A stretch of DNA of 64,000 nucleotides from Panopea generosa. Its lineage: Eukaryota; Mollusca; Bivalvia; Adapedonta; Hiatellidae. The notes under the pieces are model-generated. The model did no database searches. It worked only from the letters and a program-made list of their open reading frames with translations, and was not told where the DNA came from. How positions within the stretch are numbered: position 1 is the first letter of the stretch; every line of letters starts with the position of its first letter. The DNA is taken from the NCBI GenBank assembly GCA_029582155.1, contig CM055901.1, positions 22,283,186-22,347,185 on the forward strand, given 5' to 3'. This document shows positions 25,860-38,224 of the stretch, piece after piece. Both the position numbers and the translations under genes were made by a program.

Positions 25860-28000
25860 AATGTACCTCGGTTAAGTTTGAATCTATGTGGCAGTTCTGT
25901 ACCAAGTTCCATTTACAACTACCGGGTTTATTGTCGTCTGATACGAGTTGCTTTGTCCATGTATCCTAGAGACTGTTTATGCCACGTGTATGTATATGCT
26001 TGAAATTATAAATCAAGTCATGTAGCACTTCGGAAAGATAGAATTTCGAGATTTTCTTGTTTTGTAATGTAGTTATTCTTGTGCTATTAACCCATAACAA
26101 TGAATATCCTCTCCTTTTAAAATTTTGAAATGATTTACTAAATGTTTGATTTCATTTCAGGAAGTTAGTGTTTATATTCTTGATCTTAATTCCCATCACT
26201 TTGTTCACATTCCGGGCCCATTATGTAGTTATCCAACATTTACTACAGTCAAACGCATAATTTTATAAATTACTGTGGTAATCTCCGAACACGTCTTATT
26301 ACCAATTTGCCTGCATTAGTGACCTTTCACTGTATGGTGATACCGTCGACCATATATGGAAATAGAACTGACCAGGCATTAACTGACCGTTCGTTTGGGA
26401 GGTTAATTAAATCGGCTAATGTACTAGTATCTCTCCGGTACATTTAATCTGCTTTGGTTTCAGGTAATTTGAATACATAGCAATCGAAGTTGTTTATTTT
26501 GTTTAACTTCATGAACGATATATAGCACTTTTGAGGTGAACGCTCTTCAATGGAAAAAACTAGTAATGTCATATTTTCTATTAACACCTTTTTAATTTTT
26601 TTTATGTTTTATCGTAATAATAAAGCAACACTATTTTACATGTCACGTGTTTATAAATCCAATTTTACCATCCACTAGCTGCACTAGGCGACTACATCAC
26701 TTAACTCCAAACATCTTGAATATCCAACTAACAGTCGCCCCGATCACAAAGAATATCACTGTATTATCAACTTGTTTCTATTAAGCAGAATATACTTTAT
26801 TATATTGGTATACAGTCTATGTATAAAATATAAAAAAACTGCGTTATTATATATATACACACAGAGTAGTCAGTGGTTCCCTCCTGTACAGACACTGTGT
26901 TCTGCCATACACGTCACTTGTAATACAACATGATACATTGGGGGTAACGTTCGTATCGTGTCCACGTCGTCTCTAATTAATATACTTTGGGTACAGTATG
27001 TATTCAACTAGAAACAATTCATCACATATTCGCCCTATATCAGATATGACCTTACGTAATATACACTACTTTCTAGCGTTTTATCCCGTTTCTCTTTCTA
27101 ACGTCATATCACTGTGCAGTTAACCACAATGCACCAAGAAATAGTTTTTTCTTTTTAAATAATGTCTCTATTAAAACAAGAAATTATACGTTGATGTAAT
27201 TTTGAACGTCTGTTTTCCTTGATTTTTTCTTTACAAAATTTAATGTGACTTGTAGTTCAACATCATTGAACAATTTTTTCATCCCTATTTATGTGTCGAC
27301 GTGCCGTAAAACACCATTCATTCATTCATTCCTATTAGTTTATTATGTGAAATTAATAATGGAAGCATGGCGTTTTTCTTTTTTCACATTATGTAACTGC
27401 AGAAAATCATTAAATCATATAAACCTTAGAAATTCACTTACATATAACTTCAAAAAAATGCCCCAGAATGACTTGTTTACAAAAAACGGACTTATGTACG
27501 GACGGACAAAGAGACGTAGGCGTGAATATTTGAAAGCACACAAACCCCCCCCCCCCCCCCCCCAAAAAAAAAAACCCGTCATCAAACTAAGTTACATTGA
27601 ACGTTATCGTGATCACACTGTCGAATACCCCGGGTGTCAATTCCGATACTCTCCATCCATGAATGAATTACCCGTGGGTATTCGACGATGGGTTAATCTG
27701 GTTAAATACATATCTTATTAAAATGTATTGTATCTATAAATAGTACGATTTACTCGTCCTCATTGCACCATGTAACATATTCAATAACATGACTCTTGAA
27801 AAACAATTGTTTTTATAACAGATTTTTACAAGTTTACTTCATGTGAACATCTCAATCACGTTGTTTATCCGGCGAAAATTATGTTTGACGTCGCTTTAAA
27901 TTTTTTAAAGAAAGTTCATGCTTTTTTTAATATATCATGTTATCATTTAATAAGACAGGAATACACAGTTATATACGTATGCACCCTACTTATTACTTTA
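25860..28000. other. Upstream region of the GPCR, no gene seen
   Basis: Would hold any 5' exon and the promoter of the GPCR; none identified. It has a C-run at 27545-27563 and a SINE-like 3' tail (ccgtaaaacaccattcattc) at about 27302. Confidence 0.5.
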
Positions 28001-28002
28001 AA

Positions 28003-28155
28003 ACTCCCAATTAGTAGACGCTAATTAGGAGATTTTAAAGTCTTAAATAAAAAATTTAGTCCTAATTAGGATATTTTAAAGCCTTAAATAAAACGCTAGT
28101 CCTAATTAGGAGAATTGGAAGTCTTCAATAAAATAACTCAGTCCTAATTAGTTTT
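28003..28155. repeat. Short tandem repeat with palindromic CCTAATTAGG
   Basis: Four units of about 47 bases: cctaattaggatattttaaa + gccttaaataaaa. The palindrome occurs in each unit. Confidence 0.75.
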
Positions 28156-28210
28156 TCTAAAAGAACATTATGAATTGGCACAGTATATGATTATACGTTT
28201 ATTATAAATA

Positions 28211-29067
28211 TATACTGGTCAAAACAGCTAGCCCGCAATTTTTGATATTGGCAATATTTTCGCAAATGATAGAATTATTAATGTGAAATTGTGTATACGA
28301 CCCTGACAGACGATATTGTACATAATAAAGACTATATTTTCAATAAAAACGGGAAAAAAACACTCATCCGCGTCGATTTTGGGCTAAATGCTTGATTTGT
28401 ACGTGCGGCTCAAGCCCGTGCGTTAGTTATAGTGATTATATAAAGAAAGAACATAACAAAACATCACTAAAAAGTGCATAAGACAGCAGCTGAAATCGGA
28501 ACTGTTTAATAATAATTCCTTAAAGCATGGTCACCAGTTCATCAGATAGGTAAACATCGGTTTAGAATAATTTTATCTGCTTTTTATTCTAAATATTAAT
28601 CAAATTCATATGTGCAATATTTCAATTATGTTGCAAAATCGCGAAATGCTTTCTGCTCCGATTTACGTGAAGTCATGACATCACTTTTAGAACCTAGAAA
28701 AATGTCAAATTCGAACATATTTACAATCAAATTCACGGTTGAGATTAATTATAATTTTAGCCGAAAAATAAAGGGCTAAAGTTATTTTCTGAGAGACCAA
28801 TACGCCAGCGAATACAAAGTGCACTTTTAGTCAAGCATATTGCTTCAACAAGCGAATTTTAAAGTAATATTAAGCCTTAATAGGGTCGTTTTGAATATTT
28901 TCATGGTTGAATAATTACCTTTAGTACACGTCTTACTATTCACTTAAACTACATATATCATACTAATGTTAAAGAAAGTTCAACATGTAGCCCGGATCAC
29001 AACCTAAGACAACACGATGATTTACGAAAAAAAAATGAGTGTCGAGTTAGCTCTTTTGGTCAGTATA
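28211..29067. mobile_element. DNA-transposon-like inverted-repeat element
   Basis: Left end tatactggtcaaaacagcta and right end tagctcttttggtcagtata are imperfect inverted repeats (about 5 mismatches in 24). TA dinucleotides at both ends suggest a Tc1/mariner-type target site. No transposase frame is visible in the 857 bases. Confidence 0.6.
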
Positions 29068-29574
29068 CATACACTAGATTAATGCTATCAGTATTTACAA
29101 CATATATCGGAGACTATCACAACTACATATTACAATTGCAAAGTATAGTGCACACAGTAAAATGCATGTTGTTCGTCAAAAATCTAGCATATGTGTGGTA
29201 GTTACATATATGCCCGTTTCAGTTACATATAAGATGTAAGATACATTTGTGTCCGGTTTGTTGCATTTGTGCCCTGTCGATTTTTTTCTAAATAGTTATA
29301 AATGTATCCTTTTAGTTACATATGTGTCCTTTAAGTTACATATGTGCTTTAGTTCCATATGTGACTCCAATAGACGTTCGATTTTTTTAAAATTTTTGTC
29401 AGAATAAAAGTCGCGTTATCTGCAATAAAATGCAGAATTAATTACCTTTATAACATAAAAAAATGTATTGATTTAATGATCAATCACATAATATGAATAA
29501 AATATTTTAGTTATAAATAACTTATACTAAACATATTAAGCTTGTTAAATGTCTCATTTTTGTGCAAAAGTTTA

Positions 29575-29745
29575 TTTGAGTAATTTACAAATACGTCAAA
29601 CGTGACTGACAAATGAGTCAAACTGAGTAATTTACAAGAACGTCAAACGTGACTGTCGAATGAGTAAAACTGAGTAATTTACAAGTACGTCAAACGTGAC
29701 TGACGAATAAGTCTATCTGAGTAATTTACAAGTACGTGACTGACA
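29575..29745. repeat. Tandem repeat, about 45-bp units
   Basis: Nearly four units of gagtaatttacaagtacgtc + aaacgtgactgacgaatgag. Confidence 0.85.
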
Positions 29746-29749
29746 GTAT

Positions 29750-31560
29750 TTTCTCCTTCCTATTATATAACTGTTGTTTTGATTGACCAGTTTACATTGA
29801 TCTTATTTAATTATAATTGTTATGTTATAGACTGATTAGTTGGTGGCTGTGTCCATTGATTCCTCGTCTTCTGATGGAAACATTGTATTTGGTATGAGAA
29901 AAATGACTTGATCAAGAAATGCTGAAGTTTGTTTATAAAATTGTTTGTCTTTATTCGAACGCAAAATTTATAATTATAGTGTAGCCGTCTCTGCAAGTTT
30001 GCGTGTACATCTCATACAAATAACTGATAAGCTGGCTTATAAAAGTAGTTTGTCAATATGTTAGACTAAGTGTTATGCTACATTATGATTTTTGAGAAAA
30101 TAATGAAATACATGCCATGTATTTCAACGGCACCTTTCATAAAAGAATAAAACATTTGAAACACGTTTTTTGAACAATATTCAATATTCACCTGCGTAGT
30201 GCTTAACAAGTCGATATAAAACATGAATATATTAAACAAATTGAAAAGTACAACATGGAGACTCGTCTTAAAAATAACAAAATAGTTGATTGAAATAATT
30301 GCCTTTAATATATTTAAATGAAAATAACAAAATGGATAAACGGGTAAGTCAATGCCAGGTTCGTTAGCCAGTCAACCGTTTTCTGCTTTAATACTTCTTT
30401 GAGTGTTTGCCTGTAATATAAATAAAACATAAGATGTTCGTCACAGATGTATTGTATGTTAGTATTGTATCAATGAAAGTTTTACATAAAATAAAAATGA
30501 CCTTACGGTCTGATAAAACAGAAGAAGAATGAGAAAAAGAAGAAGAAAAGAAGAAGAAGAATGAGGATGAGAAGAAGAAGAAAAAACAACGTATGTATTT
30601 ATGTATTGTCACGCAACAACATAATACAATCTCAAATTCAATTACATATTTATATATTTATAAAGAATCTTACATGAGTGCTTATTTATAATTGAATTAA
30701 TTAAGCGAGTTGGAAATAATATATTGTGCGAGGCACTGCCGAGTATTATGTTATTTTCCCCCAACGATTTAAATAGATCTAGATTAAAGAATAAATGAGC
30801 ACGAATGTAAGATTCGTTTTATCACGTAATTGAGGACAAGTTACATTTACCATTTATTTAATTGATCACCTCTATAAGGAGTGCGGAAAAAGCACATTAG
30901 TTTCCGTGAGTCATCGTATGACGTAACGTCTCAAAATAACGTCATTTTACCTTGACAAATCAACGCCATTAATAAAATTTGCGCATGTCGAAAAGTACTT
31001 TCGTAATTTACGTGCGAGTGCCGTACGAAAAACACCAAGCGATGAATCGGAAGTGATACATGTATTACACCAATCTGATCACCTCGGCCTTAGACCTCTG
31101 ACATAATAAGGCGCCATTTTGGAAATACTTTCAGTCACATGATAAAGTAAAATGGCGGCCCCCTTATGCCACCTGTTTATATACATGTACGTTGAAAATA
31201 TAAACGTTTGTTAATCAAGACTGATATTTTAAATTTCCCTATAAATATGACCCATGTCGACTTTATAAATAAAAAAATCGATATAACAACGCCATATATA
31301 ATCAACTTAATGACGGATACATTATTTGTTACTTTCACGCGAATGAACACAGACTTGTAACACAGGCGATTCGCGTCGGTGTATTCTAGAGCTATACACG
31401 AGGTGTATTCTACGGAGGATACGGAAATACCCGATGTTTCACGATTGGTATTACACAAGGTTAATTTGAAAAAATATGTCATGGGTTTATTACACTGCGG
31501 CACGGTAACGTATGCTTTATATATATATAGATGTTGTTTTTGTGTTGGTGTTTGTTTTCA
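29750..31560. other. Non-coding region downstream of the glycine-rich gene
   Basis: GAA-rich tract at 30525-30590. A last exon of the glycine-rich gene could lie at 31100-31600, but I could not fix one. Confidence 0.45.
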
Positions 31561-31576
31561 AGTTTTATATTATAAA

Positions 31577-32449
31577 CTAAAGTGGACTAGTATGGACATA
31601 AAAATGTGTACTCTTACTATGCTTTCCTCCCCAATGGCCACCACCAAAGCCTCCTCTCCAACGGCCAAAATAGTTGCCACCGAATCCACCGTTACCATAG
31701 CCTGAGCCGCTTCCATAATAGCCACCGCCAAACCCACCATTACCATAGCTTGGACCGACTCCATAGTAGCCACCGCCGAATCCACCATTACCATAGCCAC
31801 CACCGATTCCACCATAACCATAGCCGCCACTGCCGAATCTGCCACCGCCGATTCCACCATAACCATAGCTACCACTTCCAAAACTGCCACCGCCGAGTCC
31901 ACCATAACCATAGCTACCACTGCCAAAACCGCCACCGCCGATTCCACCATAACCATAGCTACCACTGCCAAAACTGCCACCGCCGATTCCACCATAACCA
32001 TAGCCACCACTGCCAAAACTGCCACCGCCGATTCCACCATAACCATAGCCACCACTGCCAAAACTGCCACCGCCGTATCCACCATTACCATAGCCACCAC
32101 TGCCAAAATATGTGCCTACAACTGTCGGTCTCATCTGTACAATAGGCCTCGAGTATCCGCCAAACCATCCGCCGCCCATTCCGCCGCCCATACCGTTATA
32201 CCATCCGCCGCTGCCGATTCTTCCACCCATACCGCTGTAATATCCACCGCTCATTCCGCTGCCAATATTGCCATTCCATCCGCTGCCCATACCTCTGCCG
32301 CCCATACCGCTGTACCATCCGCCGCCCATTCCGTTGTTCCATCCTCCTCTCATTCTGCCGTACCATCCGCCGCCCATTTTGCCATGTTTATACTTAGATG
32401 CTGCCGCAATTCCAATAAGGACTGCTAGGATGAGAACTTGTAGCTTCAT
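31577..32449 (-). CDS. Secreted glycine-rich protein, shematrin-like shell-matrix candidate
   Basis: The reading frame starts at the ATG at 32449, directly preceded on the minus strand by a splice acceptor (tttacag, two bases before ATG), so a non-coding 5' exon is expected upstream. The product begins with a hydrophobic signal peptide (MKLQVLILAVLIGIAAAS), then a basic KYKHGK stretch, a Met/Trp/Gly-rich region with MGGGWY repeats, and then 15-residue tandem repeats of the GGYGYGGIGGGSFGS type (45-bp DNA units, about 31800-32100). The C-terminal part reads GNGGFGGGYYG. Tyr/Gly-rich repeats after a signal peptide are the hallmark of shematrins, which are organic-framework proteins secreted by the mantle into the shell. 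The frame runs to a stop at 31577, but a good donor (GTAAGA) at 31617-31616 may cut it at 31618 and splice to a last exon that I cannot place. The assignment to shematrins is by composition and architecture only. Confidence 0.75.
   Translation of the reverse strand: MKLQVLILAVLIGIAAASKYKHGKMGGGWYGRMRGGWNNGMGGGWYSGMGGRGMGSGWNGNIGSGMSGGYYSGMGGRIGSGGWYNGMGGGMGGGWFGGYSRPIVQMRPTVVGTYFGSGGYGNGGYGGGSFGSGGYGYGGIGGGSFGSGGYGYGGIGGGSFGSGSYGYGGIGGGGFGSGSYGYGGLGGGSFGSGSYGYGGIGGGRFGSGGYGYGGIGGGYGNGGFGGGYYGVGPSYGNGGFGGGYYGSGSGYGNGGFGGNYFGRWRGGFGGGHWGGKHSKSTHFYVHTSPL
31800..32100. repeat. 45-bp coding repeats of the glycine-rich gene
   Basis: About six units differing mainly at Gly/Ser and Gly/Ile/Leu codons. 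Homogeneity at the DNA level implies recent unequal exchange. Confidence 0.85.
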
Positions 32450-32459
32450 GGCTGTAAAT

Positions 32460-35400
32460 GAAATACTAGTGTTAACACGAAACAATACAATAATAAGTAG
32501 TTTAATATTGAACTGTCAACATAAAAAGTTTCATCTGAAAATAAAGTTAAAGTACAGGAGATTTTACAGCAAGTGCCGAAATTCAGACTATTTTACAAAG
32601 AAACTGACCCATCTTGTGTATGAAAGGGACATAATGGCAGTGGGAATGTTTTCCGTTTCAAATCTAAATTAAATTCAAGGATACAAAAATTTGAAATTTG
32701 TCATGCAACATGGTCTTAATATTAGTCACAGTTCCTGTTTTTTTTCAGAATAAAATCTGTAATAGTTTATAACTTATATATTTCAACAGTAAATCAGGAG
32801 TGGAATTTGAATTTTAGGGGAGGAGCAAACTAGTCAATATCTGTCGTGTGACTAATGTTTGTAAACAAACTGGTATGCTGCAACTGACATGGCTATAGTT
32901 ATATATATACTAATTGAATGCAAACTACAAATCATGCATGACTAACCAAACTTTTAAATGATATGTTGTATTATTCTTTTTTATCACCAACAGTATAGAT
33001 ATATATCACTGTATTTAATTGAATTATATATAATGTTCCCTCTTCTTTATTAAAAAATGGTCCAATTTATGATATCAGGTGAATGAACCATTTTAAATGT
33101 GTATTATATCGCATCAACCATGACAGATACACTTTTTGATTTAAAATATATATAGTGTTTTAATTAGGAAAATTACGAATATATATAAGGCGTTTGAAAG
33201 TGACATATTGACCAAATCAATAACAATTTCTGGACTTTTTTCTCAATTAATTATCCATAAACTGATTTATTCAGCGTTTCTGTTTTAATCAAATGTTTTC
33301 TCTCTCTCCTTGTATTACACTGCTATGACAGGAATCAATTTTAATGTGTTTTTTTTTTCATTTTAAATTGTTTTTCATTCTTATTATCACAGTCTCTATC
33401 ACATCATTTTCTAATTTGTATCAAAGTTAAAGTTTGAAGTATTGTGTTGTAAAAGACACATTTTGCAAGTTTTATCCACATCAACATTAGTTTAGGTTTT
33501 AAACAAGTATTCAACAAACTGATTTATAATGGGTTAAGCCAACATGAATATTTAGGCATGTCTGTTAAATGATTATAATCTTGAATTGTGTTATAAAATA
33601 AACATTTAACAATATCTTATTGGAGTACATTGGATATATACTGCTTTTAGTTTTTATTCTTTCTTTATAATGTCACGTAAATGTGGCAAATCACCAAACA
33701 TTTTGATTGGGTATTTGCTTTGTTTTGTAGTATTAGAGGCCGTCTTCACTAAACATCTCAAGAATTTCAATTTCTTCAAATGATTACTCCAGTTACTATA
33801 TATCGAATGACCACACATAATCAGTCAAGAATGTTGTAGTTGCTGGATGGTGTTTAGGGTCCCTTTCAAAAAAAAAATTCAGTTATATCCGACGGTGTGT
33901 CTACTTGAGATAGTATTCTAAGCGCTGTCATACTGGAATATCACGCTGTAAACACACGGTATGATACACCACCCAGTCATATAACGGCCCGACCAGACCT
34001 ACAACTATCCTCTCAATGCTCAGTGCCAAATGAGGTAGCTCCTAATACGTTTTGCCAATATCAGGCCAGGGATCTAACCCACGACCTTCAGCATGCAAGA
34101 CGGACACTCTTCATCTAAATCACTGCTGCGGTTCATTCGTATAGAAAAAACACACACCCCAAATGAATAAATATAAATGAAGAAAAAGCATTTTAAAAAT
34201 GAAATAAGGAAAATAATAAGCTGAATTGTTTAGTGAAAGCAGGGCATGCAGATTCTAGGTATCATGGAGATCAATGGAGTGTGGCCATAGAAGAATGGTG
34301 TTGGGTTGTGAGGTGTGAGGTGTGTTTTACTTAACAATTACCTTCTTAAAAAGAGTCAGTTAGAAATTCCAATAACTTAATTGTATTGGTTTAATTATTT
34401 TTTATTTATTCATTTTTTAAAAAAGGCTGTTACGATACTTTGCAATAGTTTCCAATTGGTTAAATGAGACATTGTATATTGTTGTTTCAACATATTTGTA
34501 CTGTTAATTTATATATTCATATTTTATAATATTCTGTATTATGCAATGAAGGTCTGAGAAAAGACACCTGCACCGACTAAACTAATTTTTTTTGCACAAT
34601 ATACCTAATCTATAACCTTTTAGAATAATTGTTAGGTACATTTACTGATAGATGAACTTTAATACATTATTCACACGCCTTTCCTTACCTCAGTGATATT
34701 ATCGTAGCGTTTGGTTTGTAATATGCAAAAACTTTCAAAATGATATAATACAGATTTTGATATGTTGCATGTATAAAATTCCTGTAAAGTAAAAAAAGTA
34801 ATTCGGCGAACGAATAAAAAGTAGTCTGTCGCGAATAATCATTGTGCAGGCGGTGATCAGTCCTTGAAAACGTCAACAGAATCGCCTAAAATCTATTCTA
34901 AAAAGCAACGCCGAAAGCGATAAAGCGTTGAAGTTCTTATTTTTCTATTTGTGCCAGATATTTCTAGTTCCGGATAATGGCTCCCTTTATACTACTGAAG
35001 GGGGAATTCTTGCTAAAGGGGAAGAACTTACATTTCAAGTATGATAATGACCCAATAAGTGAAACTTCAGAAATGATTCGTTCACTGATATTAAAATAGA
35101 AATTTCATAGCCAAAATTAAAATATCTGAAGATGTCTGCAAATCAAATTTAAATAAAAGATTTTTGAAGACAGTGACATCTTGGGCCGTATTAACCAACA
35201 TTGGTGAAAATATTCTTAGGATTAAGCTTGAAAATCTATATTTCAATCTCAGATATTTGAAATTTGTAAACATTCGGAATCAGAAAAAATGACAGTATCG
35301 TCTTTTTTTGTTGAGCTCATTTTTTGCCGAATGACCCTAATAGTAGCTGGTGTTTGGACTTCGAGTTTATAAAGTGTATAAATATGAAAATAAATGCTTC

Positions 35401-36535
35401 TTTTATAATTTAAGATTTATTTTAGCATTCAATATTGTGAGCTCTGATCTCAGCATTTGTATTAATGTTTGTGTGAAAGTGTCTTTATTCCTATAGGTCT
35501 CACAACACAGTTGTTTTTTATGTCACGGTAGCACGATTCTTGCACTTAAAAGAGTGCTATGTAATTTGGTTTGAAATATTTTCAAAATGGTTCATAGGGG
35601 CTGTGATTCTTGTTGCATATAAGTAAAGCAAAAGCTGGCATAGCCTTTACTGCAATAAAACATCCCTGGTGTTAAAAAAGTGACTTTCATAAGATTTTAA
35701 CAGATGCATATATTTATTAGGATTTAATGATGCTTTAAAAAAATCTTAGAATGTCAATGCACTGTCGTAAAATCAGGTTGATCAACCTACTAGCCATTGT
35801 GCATGTTTATGTTGGGATACATCCCTGCTATGAAACAAAATACTCCAAAAAGGATTTTATGTGGATTTTTTTTACCGTGCAAATCCTCTTATTTCATATA
35901 GAAGAAACAAAAATCAACTGTATAGTGAGACCTATGTTACGGTAGGCAAAATATGTGCATTATTAACTTCAAATTGAATTGTTAATTGATAGAGTGTAAA
36001 AAGCAACAATAATGCTAAAACGAAAATACACATACCTTGATCGGTGCTGGAAACAGACTGCTGCCGAAACATGCAATCGGCTGGATATATATACCGAACT
36101 GCCACCTCATCATTCTTTATAATGGATGACTTTAAGGCTCTTACCAGAATAAAATATTGAAATCTCAATTGACAAAAATGCAAATTTGTCACATTAAATA
36201 GACATTAATAACAAAAATGTGTCAGAATTATGATGACTTCACCACATTGTCATTGGGAACCTTTCACGTACATTTATCGTTAATTTACGTTACATCACCA
36301 GCATGTCATTTTGAATCGTCAGCTGATCTAGCTACTGTATATTTTAAAACGTTAATAGTTAATTATAAAAAATGTCAATCACGACTTAATTAGGAAACTT
36401 ACTAACCAAATATTAATTTAAACTCCTCTCTATAGGAAGCCTGAGATATTGCTGTTGTAACAATTCAACACTTGGATTGTTATAACAGTTTTGAAAATGG
36501 CCGTAATATTTTTAATAAACTTGACTTTTAAAAAG
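32460..36535. other. AT-rich intergenic region
   Basis: Should include the promoter and 5' exon of the glycine-rich gene; not resolved. An inverted family-2 SINE relic is at about 33880-34140 (gggatctaacccacgacctt). Otherwise nothing recognised. Confidence 0.5.
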
Positions 36536-36539
36536 CATG

Positions 36540-36625
36540 TATCGCCGGAGGAGTATCGCCGGAGGAGTGATACTTTCAGGAAGTATAGTAATACTCTCCG
36601 GAAGTATAGTAATACTCTCCGAAAG
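36540..36625. repeat. Short direct and inverted repeat cluster
   Basis: atcgccggaggagt twice, then agtatagtaatactctccgg twice. The two motifs are partly inverted to each other (ggaggagtat / atactctcc). Confidence 0.75.
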
Positions 36626-36814
36626 TTTAGATTGAATAGAGCTGTAAACTTTATTATGTTATTATTTTGTACACTATAATAATGATTGTCACCAGCAAAT
36701 TATTATCATCGTCATCATCCTTGACGTATTGTCCTAAACCTGTAAGTTTATCGCAAATATGCGCTTCGGTTGGTTTGACATGCATTTACGAAATAGCCCG
36801 AGACCCAAGCCATC

Positions 36815-38190
36815 AGGGAGCTAAGTTTCCTACAACATCTATAGAATCTTTGTACGCCACTTGTATACAGTTTGTACTTACATTGGGAGTTAAGTTTCCT
36901 ACAACATCTATAGAATCTTTGTACTTACATTGGGAGTTAAGTTTCCTACAACATCTATAGAGTCTTTGTATGCCACTTGTATACAGTTTGTACTTATATA
37001 GGGAGTTAAGTTTCCTACAACATCTATAGAATCTTTGTATGCCACTTGTATACAGTTTGTACTTACATTGGGAGTTAAGTTTTCTACAACATCTATAGAA
37101 TCTTTGTATGCCACTTGTATACAGTTTGTACTTATGTAGGGAGCTAAGTTTCCTACAACATCTATAGAATCTTTGTATGCCACTTGTATACAGTTTGTAC
37201 TTACATTGGGAGTTAAGTTTCCTACAACATCTATAGAATCTTTGTATGCCACTTGTATACAGTTTGTACTTACATTGGGAGTTAAGTTTCCTATAACATC
37301 TATAGAATCTTTGTATGCCACTTGTATACAGTTTGTACTTACATTGGGAGTTAAGTTTCCTACAACATCTATAGAATCTTTATATGCCACTTGTTTATAG
37401 TTTGTACTTACATTGGGAGTTAAGTTTCCTACAACATCTATAGAATCTTTGTATGCCACTTGTATACAGTTTGTACTTACATTGGGAGTTAAGTTTCCTA
37501 CAACATCTATAGAATCTTTGTATGCCACTTGTATACAGTTTGTACTTACATTGGGAGTTAAGTTTCCTACAACATCTATAGAATCTTTGTATGCCACTTG
37601 TATACAGTTTGTACTTACATTGGGAGTTAAGTTTCCTACAACATCTATAGAATATTTGTATGCCACTTGTATACAGTTTGTACTTACATTGGGAGTTAAG
37701 TTTCCTACAACATCTATAGAATCTTTGTATGCCACTTGTATACAGTTTGTACTTACATTGGGAGTTAAGTTTCCTACAACATCTATAGAATCTTTGTATG
37801 CCACTTGTTTATAGTTTGTACTTACATTGGGAGTTAAGTTTCCTACAACATCTATAGAATCTTTGTATGCCACTTGTATACAGTTTGTACTTACATTGGG
37901 AGTTAAGTTTCCTACAACATCTATAGAATCTTTGTATGCCACTTGTATACAGTTTGTACTTACATTGGGAGTTAAGTTTCCTACAACATCTATAGAATCT
38001 TTGTATGCCACTTGTATACAGTTTGTACTTACATTGGGAGTTAAGTTTCCTACAACATCTATAGAATCTTTGTATGCCACTTGTATACAGTTTGTACTTA
38101 CATTGGGAGTTACGTTTCCTACAACATCTATAGAATCTTTGTATGCCACTTGTATACAGTTTGTACTTACATTCAGTGTCAAGTTTCCTA
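36815..38190. repeat. 69-bp satellite, about 20 units
   Basis: Units start with gggagttaagtttcctacaa at 36884, 36930 (one unit shortened by about 23 bases), 36999, 37068 and then every 69 bases to about 38172. Plus and minus strands are both open (minus: 438 codons of NLTPNVSTNCIQVAYKDSID repeats). A variant (cacttgtttatagtttg) occurs at 37387 and again 414 bases later, i.e. six units apart, showing a higher-order block. On the minus strand each unit holds ttgtag|g and aat|gtaagt, like an exon of 17 bases. Confidence 0.9.
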
Positions 38191-38224
38191 TTGGTTGTAG
38201 CATCGTATTACTTCCGGAACACAT
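36908..38224 (-). other. Long open frame through the 69-bp satellite (gene status uncertain)
   Basis: 438 codons starting MCSGSNTMLQPIGNLTLN, then 23-residue repeats with an N-glycosylation motif (NLT). There is no signal peptide. The satellite period is divisible by three, so the open frame can be a by-product; the reverse strand is open too. Outside the satellite the frame has only about 17 unique codons at its start. Confidence 0.25.

Noticed and set aside
27245-27721. 158-codon frame with Arg-rich and poly-Pro stretch
   Set aside because: Runs through a C-run and a SINE-like tail; no family resemblance or splice logic.
31606-32145. His/Ser-rich 179-codon frame on the plus strand
   Set aside because: Antisense shadow of the glycine-rich coding repeats.
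36815-38190. CRISPR array (regular 69-base spacing)
   Set aside because: The whole unit is conserved with no unique spacers, and the DNA is eukaryotic.
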